Positions 18,223-26,633 of a stretch of DNA of 64,000 bases are shown here, one piece after another; the stretch's first letter is position 1; every line of letters begins with the position of its first letter. This stretch comes from Paenibacillus borealis (GTDB taxonomy: Bacteria; Bacillota; Bacilli; Paenibacillales; Paenibacillaceae). The notes beneath the pieces are model-generated. The model saw only the letters and a program-made list of their open reading frames with translations. It was not told the DNA's origin and did no database searches. The stretch is from assembly GCF_000758665.1 (NCBI RefSeq), contig NZ_CP009285.1, forward strand, positions 1,798,001 through 1,862,000, given 5' to 3'. The position numbers were made by a program, and so were the translations under genes.

Positions 18223-19227
18223 TCAGGTAATTGCCCGGACGGTTTGTCTTTCCACAATGGAGTGGGTACAGATTTGACTCTCCGCAGGCTCTCCCGTTTC
18301 AATCATACTGATCAGCTTCTCGGAAGCGATCATTCCAATGTCATATAGCGGCTGACGCACGGTAGTCAATGGCGGATTAACCATCCGGGCTAACCGGAGA
18401 TCGTCGTATCCCATGATGGAGATATCTTCAGGGACATTCATTCCATGCTTCGTAACTACCGAGAGGGCACCAATCGCCATCTCGTCACTGGCAGCGAAGA
18501 CAGCAGTAATCTCAGGCGTTCTCCGTAATATGGCTTCCATGGCTCTGCAGCCGCTTTCGTATGAAAAGTCTCCGTATACGAGGTAACGGCTCGCAAAGGG
18601 AATGCCGTGTGCTTCCAGCGCTTTGCGGTATCCTTCAACCCGCGGAGTTCCGGCGATGGGATCGCCCTTGGTTCCGCTGATCATACTGATGCTGCAGTGG
18701 CCTTTGGTGATCAGATAATCGACAGCGTCATAGGCCGCCTGATAATCATCAACCTTCACATAAGGGACATTGGCATAATCCGTTTGGGAAGAGACCAGTA
18801 CCACTGGAACCTTCATGCTCTCCAGCATGTCATAATACTCTTGCTTGAGCACTTCACTGGAAAAAATAATCCCGTCAACCTGCTTCTCGCGCAGAAGCTG
18901 CAGATACTTCAGCGTACGTTTACCGTCCTGATCGGTATTGCAGACCATCACACTATAATTGCGGTCATGGACGAATTCGTCGATTCCGTGGAGCAGATCA
19001 GAGGAGAAGGTGCTCGACACATCAGGAAATAATACGCCGATGGTTTGGGTACGCTTGTTAATCAGTCCGCGGGCGATAGCGTTCGGCTGATATTTAAGCT
19101 CTTTGATGGTCTGATCTACCTTTTGCTTCGTTTTATCTGAATATCCGCCCAGGTTATGCAGAACCCGTGAGACGGTGGCAATGGATACGTTCGCCTTTTG
19201 GGCAACATCTTTGATTGTGGGATTCAT
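18223..19227 (-). CDS. LacI-family repressor of the isomalto-oligosaccharide locus
   Basis: 334 residues. N-terminal LacI helix-turn-helix and hinge (TIKDVAQKANVSIATVSRVLHN, then AIARGLINKRTQTIGVLFPD); the remainder is a periplasmic-binding-like sugar domain. It is divergent from the giant GH66 gene, with four GTAAACGTTTAC-type operators in the 446 bp between them, so it is almost certainly the local repressor and controls its own promoter too. Sugar inducer unknown; isomaltose or isomalto-oligosaccharides would fit. Confidence 0.9.
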   Translation of the reverse strand: MNPTIKDVAQKANVSIATVSRVLHNLGGYSDKTKQKVDQTIKELKYQPNAIARGLINKRTQTIGVLFPDVSSTFSSDLLHGIDEFVHDRNYSVMVCNTDQDGKRTLKYLQLLREKQVDGIIFSSEVLKQEYYDMLESMKVPVVLVSSQTDYANVPYVKVDDYQAAYDAVDYLITKGHCSISMISGTKGDPIAGTPRVEGYRKALEAHGIPFASRYLVYGDFSYESGCRAMEAILRRTPEITAVFAASDEMAIGALSVVTKHGMNVPEDISIMGYDDLRLARMVNPPLTTVRQPLYDIGMIASEKLISMIETGEPAESQICTHSIVERQTVRAIT

Positions 19228-19292
19228 ATAATCTCCTACCTACCGCTTAGCAGTAAATTAACATTCTCATTCTCATTTCTAAAGTTAAAAAG

Positions 19293-19304
19293 GTAAACGC
19301 TTAC
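19293..19304. promoter_or_regulatory. LacI-type operator O1 (GTAAACGCTTAC)
   Basis: Twelve-base near-palindrome lying just downstream of the -10 of the minus-strand lacI promoter; consistent with autorepression. Confidence 0.65.
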
Positions 19305-19308
19305 TGAA

Positions 19309-19337
19309 AATATAAGGCCTTGCTTTTTCTTTGTCAA
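19309..19337 (-). promoter_or_regulatory. sigma-A promoter of the LacI gene
   Basis: On the minus strand: TTGACA (19337-19332), 17-base spacer, TATATT (19314-19309). Confidence 0.75.
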
Positions 19338-19365
19338 CCGAATTAAAAATTCCGAAAAATAAGCA

Positions 19366-19394
19366 TTGACAAGGAAAAATAAACAGGATAACTT
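19366..19394 (+). promoter_or_regulatory. sigma-A promoter of the giant GH66 gene
   Basis: TTGACA (19366-19371), 17-base spacer, TAACTT (19389-19394). The operator O2 overlaps the expected transcription start, so a bound repressor would block it. The leader to the start codon would be about 270 bases. Confidence 0.65.
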
Positions 19395-19399
19395 TTATG

Positions 19400-19411
19400 G
19401 TAAACGTTTAC
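19400..19411. promoter_or_regulatory. LacI-type operator O2 (GTAAACGTTTAC)
   Basis: Perfect twelve-base palindrome directly downstream of the GH66 promoter. Confidence 0.75.
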
Positions 19412-19461
19412 GTTATACGAATTTAAGGTTGTGGAAGCAAAAATACATAACTTTCATTCGA

Positions 19462-19473
19462 GTAAACGTATAA
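19462..19473. promoter_or_regulatory. imperfect LacI-type operator O3 (GTAAACGTATAA)
   Basis: Ten of twelve positions match the perfect palindromes O2 and O4; lies between them. Confidence 0.4.
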
Positions 19474-19542
19474 ATTCACACAATAGATTTTTTTGGGGGG
19501 AAGGAGGGGGTCTTAATAAAGGGATGCTCTTTGCCTATTTGA

Positions 19543-19554
19543 GTAAACGTTTAC
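19543..19554. promoter_or_regulatory. LacI-type operator O4 (GTAAACGTTTAC)
   Basis: Second perfect palindrome, 143 bases downstream of O2 inside the leader. Looping between O2 and O4 or a roadblock role is possible. The leader between O3 and O4 also has a G-rich run around 19493-19510. Confidence 0.7.
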
Positions 19555-19673
19555 GTGAAAATAGAATTCCTTGAAATCTATTATTCCTTCGATACCTTTG
19601 CCAAACCTAACATCCTTATTCAGTCTTTCAGCAATATGTATGCTCAACAAAATGGATATAAAGGAGATGCTGT

Positions 19674-22256
19674 ATGCTAAAGAAGCAAGCTGTTATCTGT
19701 CTCTGTTTATTACTGCTGGTTCAAATTTGTACAACAGGCTATGGCGGCAGAGGAACAGCTCAGGCAGAGCCGATGGGGACGGCGAATCCCAAAATACTGA
19801 AAAAGGTACCCTCAAAGGCACGATTCGCTCCGGGTGAAGCCGCAGAGCTGATTATGACCCTGGATCAATCTGCGGATTGGAGCGGCCAGCTGCATCTGCA
19901 AATTTATCAGTTGAATACTCTGGTTGCTGAAGGCGACAAAGCGCTGACAGTATTGCAGGAAGGGAGCAACAAGCTAACCGTGGGGTGGACGCCTCCGGCT
20001 GAGGACTTCCGCGGCTACACGGCGAAAGCGTGGATAGAGGGAGATGCGCCATCGGAGTATGTGACCGCAGCAATCGAGGTTTCCAGCGATTGGTCGAAAT
20101 TCCCAAGATACGGATATGTCGCTGATTTTCCGCAGGAGACGGCAGAGGAGAGTGACTCCAAGCTCCGAGAATTGTCCCAGGACTACTACATTAATGCCTA
20201 CCAGTTCTACGATTGGATGTGGCGGCATGATGTTTCGGTGTATTCCAAGACCGACGGGAACGGACAGCCGGTCACAGATGCAGACGGTAATTTCATTGAT
20301 GAAGACATTAACGCGGATACACACTATTCGGATCTGCTGGGGCGTTCACTGTATCCGCTCAGCGTTAAGCAGCAGGTGGAGGCTGCACAGAAATACGGCT
20401 CCGCAGCTATGGCTTATCAGATGAATTATGCAGCGCGTGAGAACTATGAGGACTTCGGCGTCAGTCCGGAGTGGGGACTCTATAACAGTGCCCAGCTTGA
20501 TTTGAACAATCCGCAGAAAGACCAGAACGGGTATACCTTCGAAGTGAACGGGAAGACGACCTCCCTGTTCCTGCAAGACCCGGGAAGCAGGTTCTGGCAG
20601 GACTATATCACCAGACAGTTTGAGCGTTCCATTAATACATTCGGGTTTGACGGCATTCACCTGGATCAGTGGGGAGCCAATGATAACAATTTCCTGTATG
20701 ACTATAACGGCAATAAACGTTATTATTCCCTGGATTATGCCCGGTTCATTAATTCCGTCAAGGACTCATTGCTCGCAAATAATCCCTTAAAGAGCAAGGT
20801 TACGTTCAATATGGTGGGAGGCAATGCCGAATACAGCGCTGTACCTGATCCGGGTACGAAAACCGATTTTGACTATAGTGAGATTTGGCAGGACCGAAAC
20901 AATTACCGGGATATTCAAAAGGTCGTGGAAGATACCCGGGAGAAGGATGGCGGTAAGGCGATGGTGATCGCCGGTTATATGAACTACAAAGAGGCTACAG
21001 GTCTGCAGACACGAGGCACGGAAGCACAGGATGCTCCGGTAACCGTGGATTACCAATCGCGGATTGCCAAAGCTTACGGCTGGGTCGGCAACTTTGGACG
21101 CAAAGATACGGATTCGGTGACGTTTACGGTAAATGCTCCAGCAGACGGAATGTATACGCTTGTCCTGAATTATGGCCAGGGCAATGGCTCCGGTTCTCCG
21201 GAAGGCAAGCTGATGGTTAATGATGAGATTGCCGCAGCGGCAATTCCCTTTGAGGCCAATACGGGGTGGGGGAACCCGACAGCTCAAGCCGCAGTAACGG
21301 CAATGTTAAAGGAAGGTGAAAATTCCGTCAAGCTTACCCTGAATACCAACAGCCTTTGGCTCAATCTGGCGGGCCTGGAGGTCCAAGGGCAGGGGATCAA
21401 TGAGCGCTACGAGGCGGCAGATGCCAAGCTGGATACGGTAATTGTGGATCAATACAGCAATGTGTATTATTTTGATACCGCAGGTGATTATGTGAAATTC
21501 AATGTAAATGTCCCTGTTGAAGGAGAATATCCGCTCGGATTCAGCTACGCTTCGGATTGGCAGGAGGTGACACGTGAGCTGCTTGTGAATGATGTACCTC
21601 AGGGAGAGGTCTCGTTTGCCGGCACGGGGACATGGGATAAATTCTCGGAGCTTGGCAATCTGCATAAGGTTCATCTGAACGCAGGCTATAATACCCTAAC
21701 GCTAAGGGCGTCTGCAAATGATCTGGGTATTAAGCTCCGGTATATGACGGTTGGCACACAGAGAAGCTATGCACTGTATGCGGATGTTCCGCAGACCAGC
21801 AGCCTGAATTACAGCCAGAGCAAGACAGACAATTTCGGGCAGGCAGGACAGACTGTTACCTACGATGTATATGCAGAACATCCGCTGGACACGATTACGG
21901 TCCTGTATCATGGTGATAATGATCCTGTAATGTCGGTTCTGGTGGATAGTGAGCCAGCTCCACATGCCCAGAATATCACGTTTGCTAAAACAGCCGGCGG
22001 CTGGGAGGGCTCCATGCAGCCCCGTGAATTATCTGTTCCTGTCCAGGCGGGACATCATAAGGTTACGCTGCGAATGGAATCAAGCGGACAATATATCAAT
22101 GTGGGCGGGATTATTGCCGGAGGGTATGAATACAGTACAGGCAACGCTGAACCAACAGGCGGAGTTGTCCCTATCATCGGATATGCCTCCGAATTCAATA
22201 ATGTCAATGACCGGTTGGCTTTTTACAGTGAATACAGCGCAATCAGGCAACTATGA
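19674..22256 (+). CDS. GH66 dextranase / cycloisomaltooligosaccharide glucanotransferase, N-terminal part (frameshifted)
   Basis: 860 residues before a premature stop. Signal peptide 1-31 (hydrophobic core CLCLLLLVQ, cleavage after AQA). A beta-rich N-domain is followed by the GH66 barrel: YGYVADF, YQFYDWMWRHD, PEWGLY, GFDGIHLDQWG (nucleophile D331) and DYSEIWQ (acid/base E403). From about residue 455 the barrel is interrupted by CBM35-like beta-sandwich modules, as in CITase of Bacillus circulans. The frame ends just after a T-run at 22220-22224; deleting one T joins it to the next frame in mid-module (RLAFTVNTAQSGNYDLGW). RBS AAGGAG. The intact protein would be about 1709 residues. As drawn it lacks the end of the barrel and the cell-wall anchor. 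Confidence 0.85.
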   Translation: MLKKQAVICLCLLLLVQICTTGYGGRGTAQAEPMGTANPKILKKVPSKARFAPGEAAELIMTLDQSADWSGQLHLQIYQLNTLVAEGDKALTVLQEGSNKLTVGWTPPAEDFRGYTAKAWIEGDAPSEYVTAAIEVSSDWSKFPRYGYVADFPQETAEESDSKLRELSQDYYINAYQFYDWMWRHDVSVYSKTDGNGQPVTDADGNFIDEDINADTHYSDLLGRSLYPLSVKQQVEAAQKYGSAAMAYQMNYAARENYEDFGVSPEWGLYNSAQLDLNNPQKDQNGYTFEVNGKTTSLFLQDPGSRFWQDYITRQFERSINTFGFDGIHLDQWGANDNNFLYDYNGNKRYYSLDYARFINSVKDSLLANNPLKSKVTFNMVGGNAEYSAVPDPGTKTDFDYSEIWQDRNNYRDIQKVVEDTREKDGGKAMVIAGYMNYKEATGLQTRGTEAQDAPVTVDYQSRIAKAYGWVGNFGRKDTDSVTFTVNAPADGMYTLVLNYGQGNGSGSPEGKLMVNDEIAAAAIPFEANTGWGNPTAQAAVTAMLKEGENSVKLTLNTNSLWLNLAGLEVQGQGINERYEAADAKLDTVIVDQYSNVYYFDTAGDYVKFNVNVPVEGEYPLGFSYASDWQEVTRELLVNDVPQGEVSFAGTGTWDKFSELGNLHKVHLNAGYNTLTLRASANDLGIKLRYMTVGTQRSYALYADVPQTSSLNYSQSKTDNFGQAGQTVTYDVYAEHPLDTITVLYHGDNDPVMSVLVDSEPAPHAQNITFAKTAGGWEGSMQPRELSVPVQAGHHKVTLRMESSGQYINVGGIIAGGYEYSTGNAEPTGGVVPIIGYASEFNNVNDRLAFYSEYSAIRQL
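22220..22224 (+). other. probable one-base frameshift in a T-run
   Basis: GGCTTTTTACAG has five T; with four T the two GH66 frames fuse through a carbohydrate-module motif with no missing residue. Either a sequencing indel, a true mutation or a slippage site. Confidence 0.75.
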
Positions 22257-24804
22257 TCTCGGCTGGGTCTATCAAAATAATGCCCAGGGGGCAGCGACCG
22301 TCAGCCGCAGTGTGTATATTAACAATGGCGCGGGCACTCCTGTAAGCTTTGCACCAACCACTGGCTCCGAATGGGGAGAAGCGGCAATGAGCGGCATTCC
22401 AATGGAGGAAGGCGTAAACCGCATAGTCATCAAAATGCCGGAGGGGCAGGACAGCGGAATCAGGCTGGATAAGCTGAACGTTGCATTATCCGGTGATCCG
22501 GACCCGGTAACACGCAGCTATGAAGCCGAGAGTACGGATACGGAATCACCGTTCTCTCTCTACAAGGATACCGTGCTGAACTTTGGTGAAATCGGAGAGC
22601 AGGTGACCTATCCGGTGAACATCCCTCAATCGGGGGAACAGAGCCTGATCTTCACCTATTCCAATGCAGGCGGCATGACCACCCGTTCGGTCTATATCGA
22701 CGGTGTGCGCGCCAAGGATGAACATGGCAACGATTTGAAGATTGGATTGGATGGCACAGAGAGCAGTGAGAAGTACAGCGGGGACGGATACGTGATTATT
22801 CCACACATGGAGGCGGGAACCCATACCGTTACATTGAAGATGGAAGCGGATGATATTGCCGGAAGTGTCCGGCTGCGCGGGGTAACGGCTGGCTATTTCA
22901 ACGAGCCGTCCGTGCGGCTGATGGATGCCGGGCTGGCATCGATGGGTGCAACCCATATTGAGCTGGGAACCGCCGAGAAGCAGTCGGAAGGCCCGAACAT
23001 GCTTGCCCATGAATATTATCCGAACCGCAGTAAAAAAATGCTGGAATCTACCAAGGAATCCATGCAGGAATATTATAAATTTAATGCTGCCTATGAAAAC
23101 CTGCTGTTCGGCAGCAAGGCCGATTCAGCTGCTGTTGTGTCCGTGGAAGCGGACGGCGGCAATTTGGCAACAAGCAAAGACGGAACGGAGAATACGCTCT
23201 GGATAACAGTCAGGAAAAATGAGGCTAATACAGGCTTTGAGCGGTATGATGTACTGCATCTGATCAATCTGCTTAACAATGATGACAACTGGAGAAATGC
23301 AGCCAATGAGCCAGCTGTCCTTAACCATTTGAAAGTGTCTTACGATATCGGCATCACCGAGAAGGAGGCACCGGATCTGAAGGTCTATGCCGCCAGTCCT
23401 GACGCAGGGCATGGTCTGTCACAAGAGCTGAAGTATATTTGGGATGGGGAACAATTGCAGATTGAACTGCCATCCCTGCAGTATTGGACAATGATTTATA
23501 TCGACAAGGCGCCGGGGACAGCATTGGTTCAGCCGATCTTCAGTGATGATGAACCGGGCCTTCCAAGCCCGTCACCGACTGCAACTGCAACTCCTGCACC
23601 GGAAAGGGCAACTACTGCTCCCGGAGGAGCAGATATAAGTGCAGTGGCGGTCCCGGCCACACCTACACCTACACCTGCTCCTACTCCGGCAGCGGCGGAA
23701 AGGGATGTTCTAGTTTTGCAGGCGAAGGATTTGAATCCGGCGGTTGATGGGACAATCACAATTGCGGTCAATGAGGATAAATACAACCGGATTCAGCTTC
23801 CTGTCTCTGTTGCGGAAGGGTTGCAGGGGAAGAAGCTGCAGCTTCAAGGAAGTCATTTCAGCCTGAATTTCACCCATGATCATATTCTTCAGCTTCTGGA
23901 AGAGAACAAAGGGAAAATAACAGCCGAGTCACAAATTCAAATTACCTTCAACAGAATCGAGCCGCAGGCAGCTTTCCTTCCGGGTGTGAAGCCCTGGGTT
24001 CCCGCTGGATCGACCTATGAATTTGAATTCGCAGTAACGACGGCAGACGGAGGATTATCCAGGCTTGTTTCCTTTAGAAGCCCGGTGCAGCTTACCTTAA
24101 AGGTTGATGATCTGGAGCAAGGAGATCTGAATGAATTGCTGGGCATCTATGCTTTCATTGAGCCGCTGAAGAAATGGGAATATACCGGCAGCAGAGCCAA
24201 CACGGCTGAACAGGAGATTACAGCAGAGCTTAGTCACTTTAGCCGTTATACCGTGTTTGCGTATGACAAAACATATGCTGACGTGCCTGCGGAGCATTGG
24301 GCATATAAGGCTGTCCGCCGCTTGACCGCGAAGCATATCATCAACGGAATGACAGAGAACACGTTCGTTCCAGCGGCGAAGATCACCCGCGCGCAGTATG
24401 CAGCCTTGATGGTCAAAGCGCTTCGGTTAACAGCCGAAGGACCGGCTCCATTTATGGATGTAACTGCGGATAGCTGGTATGCCGGTGATGTTGCCGCTGC
24501 TTATCAGGCAGGTCTGGTGAACGGAAGAAACGGGAAGCGATTTGCACCTGACGAAGCGATAACCCGCCAGGAGATGGCGGTGATGCTTGCCAAAGCATCA
24601 GCCATCCATGGGAGCATTAAGCAGACCGAAGACGTGAACCTAACCTTTAGGGACAGCAAAGAGATCTCTGCCTGGGCACAGTCAGCAGTTCAGCAGGTGA
24701 AGTCAGCGGGTCTGATGAACGGATACGCGAATGGAACCTTTGCACCTGAATCCGGCGCAACCCGGGCAGAAGCCGCAGTGGTCATAGAGCATTTGATAGA
24801 TTAA
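22225..24804 (+). CDS. GH66 enzyme, C-terminal part: CBM modules, barrel end and three SLH domains (continuation after frameshift)
   Basis: Continuation of the preceding frame from the T-run; about 860 residues. It begins in the middle of a CBM35-like module (VNTAQSGNYDLGWVYQN), includes one further module (YEAESTDTESPF to about 22870), then the resumed GH66 barrel (VRLMDAGLASMGATHIELG, HEYYPNRSKKM, YKFNAAYENLLF, DVLHLINLLNNDDNWRN, LPSLQYWTMIYI), a Pro/Thr-rich linker (23560-23700), a beta-rich domain, and three SLH repeats (from about 24265: YADVPAEHWAYKAVRRL; FMDVTADSWYAGDVAAA; FRDSKEISAWAQSAVQQ). SLH repeats bind the pyruvylated wall polymer, so the intact enzyme is held on the cell surface. 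No ribosome site or start that would make this an independent gene was seen. A terminator follows. Confidence 0.82.
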   Translation, partial: TVNTAQSGNYDLGWVYQNNAQGAATVSRSVYINNGAGTPVSFAPTTGSEWGEAAMSGIPMEEGVNRIVIKMPEGQDSGIRLDKLNVALSGDPDPVTRSYEAESTDTESPFSLYKDTVLNFGEIGEQVTYPVNIPQSGEQSLIFTYSNAGGMTTRSVYIDGVRAKDEHGNDLKIGLDGTESSEKYSGDGYVIIPHMEAGTHTVTLKMEADDIAGSVRLRGVTAGYFNEPSVRLMDAGLASMGATHIELGTAEKQSEGPNMLAHEYYPNRSKKMLESTKESMQEYYKFNAAYENLLFGSKADSAAVVSVEADGGNLATSKDGTENTLWITVRKNEANTGFERYDVLHLINLLNNDDNWRNAANEPAVLNHLKVSYDIGITEKEAPDLKVYAASPDAGHGLSQELKYIWDGEQLQIELPSLQYWTMIYIDKAPGTALVQPIFSDDEPGLPSPSPTATATPAPERATTAPGGADISAVAVPATPTPTPAPTPAAAERDVLVLQAKDLNPAVDGTITIAVNEDKYNRIQLPVSVAEGLQGKKLQLQGSHFSLNFTHDHILQLLEENKGKITAESQIQITFNRIEPQAAFLPGVKPWVPAGSTYEFEFAVTTADGGLSRLVSFRSPVQLTLKVDDLEQGDLNELLGIYAFIEPLKKWEYTGSRANTAEQEITAELSHFSRYTVFAYDKTYADVPAEHWAYKAVRRLTAKHIINGMTENTFVPAAKITRAQYAALMVKALRLTAEGPAPFMDVTADSWYAGDVAAAYQAGLVNGRNGKRFAPDEAITRQEMAVMLAKASAIHGSIKQTEDVNLTFRDSKEISAWAQSAVQQVKSAGLMNGYANGTFAPESGATRAEAAVVIEHLID

Positions 24805-24827
24805 TCCGCAAATAAGGTCATAGGATA

Positions 24828-24852
24828 AGGGTCACTGAGGTGACTCTTTCTT
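24828..24852 (+). terminator. hairpin after the GH66 gene
   Basis: AGGGTCAC / GTGACTCT stem with a TGAG loop followed by TTCTT. Short; probably an attenuating terminator between the enzyme gene and the kinase gene. Confidence 0.5.
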
Positions 24853-24875
24853 ATGTTCTGTTGTAGAAAGGATAC

Positions 24876-26630
24876 ATGATGAAAAACAGAAAAAATTCGC
24901 TGGGTGTAAGACTGATTCAGCTGTCTGCGGCGATAACGATTCCGCTCCTCTCCGTCCTTTTTGCCGGGGGATATTATGCCAAGGGAATTGTGCTCGATCA
25001 GGTATCCAGATCCTATCAGAATCTGGTCAACTCCAATCTTAAAATGATGGAGAGCAGTCTGGAGGACATTACGATTAATCTGGTCGATATTGTCGATCAT
25101 GATGTGAATTTTCTTCAATTGAATCAGCCGGGGCTGACAGAGTCCGAATATTATTTTGCCCGGATGGGGATTATGCAGAGAAATCAAGCCTACCAGGCCT
25201 ACTACCATAGCGTGGACATGTTCTATCTGTACTCCGGCGTTAATGATACCTTGACACTATCCAACGTATTAGGAACTACAGAGGATTATATGGACCAGAT
25301 GCGGGAGTGGATTACGGAAAAGGTTCAAACTGAAGATAATCTGGAGCCGCTTCAGTACAAATGGACGATTGTTAATATTGCCGGAGAGTACTATTTAAAC
25401 CGGACAGTCAGCAATAATCTGGGCAATACCGCTTGTATTGGCGCTCTGATCCGAATCGACTCTATGCGTTCACCACTGGACAATCTGAACCTGCAATCGG
25501 GCGGTGATGTGCTTATTGTGGATAATCAAGGGAATATCTTAACCAGTCCTTCGGAATCCATGGGCTACGATTTCAAGCTGCCGGGTGAGAAGATGAATTT
25601 GAATTCTTCCTTTTCTTTTACGCATGATAGCCTGAAGTGGTTTGTGGTGTCCAGCCAGTCCTCCGCCCTGGGAATCAATCTGTCTGTGGTCATCCCCGCT
25701 TCCGAGCTGCTTCAGGGGTTGAATACCTTCCAAATGATTATTAATATACTTCCCTTTTTCATCTTGCTCATTTTATTGGTTTACTTATATTATTTCCGCC
25801 GTATGGTCATCCGTCCGATTCTGGATTTGCTGAGCGGCATCCACCGGATCCGCAACGGCGCCATGGAAACCAAGCTTCCCGGTTCTAACCTGGTGGAGTT
25901 TCAGGCGCTGAACCAAGCATTTAATAACATGGTTGTGGAAATTCAAGATCTGAGAATTGATATCTACGAGGAACGGATTAATGCGCAAAAGGCAGAAATG
26001 AAACATTTGCAAATGCAAATTAATCCGCACTTCTTTCTGAATACGCTCAATATTATTTTTCAGCTTGCCGATCTGAAACGTTTCGAATTGGTCAAAAAGA
26101 CAGTACGGCATCTGGTGCAGTATTTCCGCTTTATGCTTCAGGTCAAGGATAACCGCATTACTTTGGGCCAAGAGCTGGAACATCTCCGCAATTACCTGGA
26201 AATTCAAAAGATGCGCTACCAGCAGTCGTTTGAGTTCCAGATCACCATAGCCGAAGAGCTTAGCCTTGCCTCCATACCGTCCTTGATCGTACAGCCCTTT
26301 GTAGAAAATGCCATGCTTCACGGCATAAGTCTGAAGGAGGAGATTTTTCATCTGGAGATTTCGGCTGGTCTCTCAGAAGAAGCGGCCGATACCATGATCA
26401 TTGAAATTTCGGATAACGGAAAAGGCAGCAGCGCAGAGGAGCTGCAGGAGCTGAATTCGCCGGATTACAACCCGGTCACAGATGAAGGGCATATCGGGAT
26501 CTGGAATGTGAAGCAAAGGCTGGCGATGATCTATCAGGGGAGAGCCGGAATTAACTTCAGCGGCAATCAGCCGTCCGGATTCCGTGTGCGGCTTAGCCTG
26601 CCCATTGAATATACAGAAGGAGAACGATGA
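24876..26630 (+). CDS. sensor histidine kinase, YesM type
   Basis: 584 residues. Membrane segment at about 18-35, a large extracellular sensor region (about 36-290), a second membrane segment at about 291-312 (MIINILPFFILLILLVYLYYF), HAMP domain, then the His_kinase (PF06580-type) motif MQINPHFFLNTLN with the phospho-acceptor H385, and an HATPase domain (VQPFVENAMLHG, ISDNGKGS, GIWNVKQRL). Such kinases sit next to AraC-type response regulators and sugar ABC transporters and sense oligosaccharides, directly or through the binding protein. The regulator gene follows after 3 bp. Confidence 0.9.
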   Translation: MMKNRKNSLGVRLIQLSAAITIPLLSVLFAGGYYAKGIVLDQVSRSYQNLVNSNLKMMESSLEDITINLVDIVDHDVNFLQLNQPGLTESEYYFARMGIMQRNQAYQAYYHSVDMFYLYSGVNDTLTLSNVLGTTEDYMDQMREWITEKVQTEDNLEPLQYKWTIVNIAGEYYLNRTVSNNLGNTACIGALIRIDSMRSPLDNLNLQSGGDVLIVDNQGNILTSPSESMGYDFKLPGEKMNLNSSFSFTHDSLKWFVVSSQSSALGINLSVVIPASELLQGLNTFQMIINILPFFILLILLVYLYYFRRMVIRPILDLLSGIHRIRNGAMETKLPGSNLVEFQALNQAFNNMVVEIQDLRIDIYEERINAQKAEMKHLQMQINPHFFLNTLNIIFQLADLKRFELVKKTVRHLVQYFRFMLQVKDNRITLGQELEHLRNYLEIQKMRYQQSFEFQITIAEELSLASIPSLIVQPFVENAMLHGISLKEEIFHLEISAGLSEEAADTMIIEISDNGKGSSAEELQELNSPDYNPVTDEGHIGIWNVKQRLAMIYQGRAGINFSGNQPSGFRVRLSLPIEYTEGER

Positions 26631-26633
26631 GCC

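Noticed and set aside
21949-22224. independent start for the second GH66 frame
   Set aside because: The first residues of that frame before the T-run are unlike any module, whereas the other frame is homologous there; a frameshift explains both.
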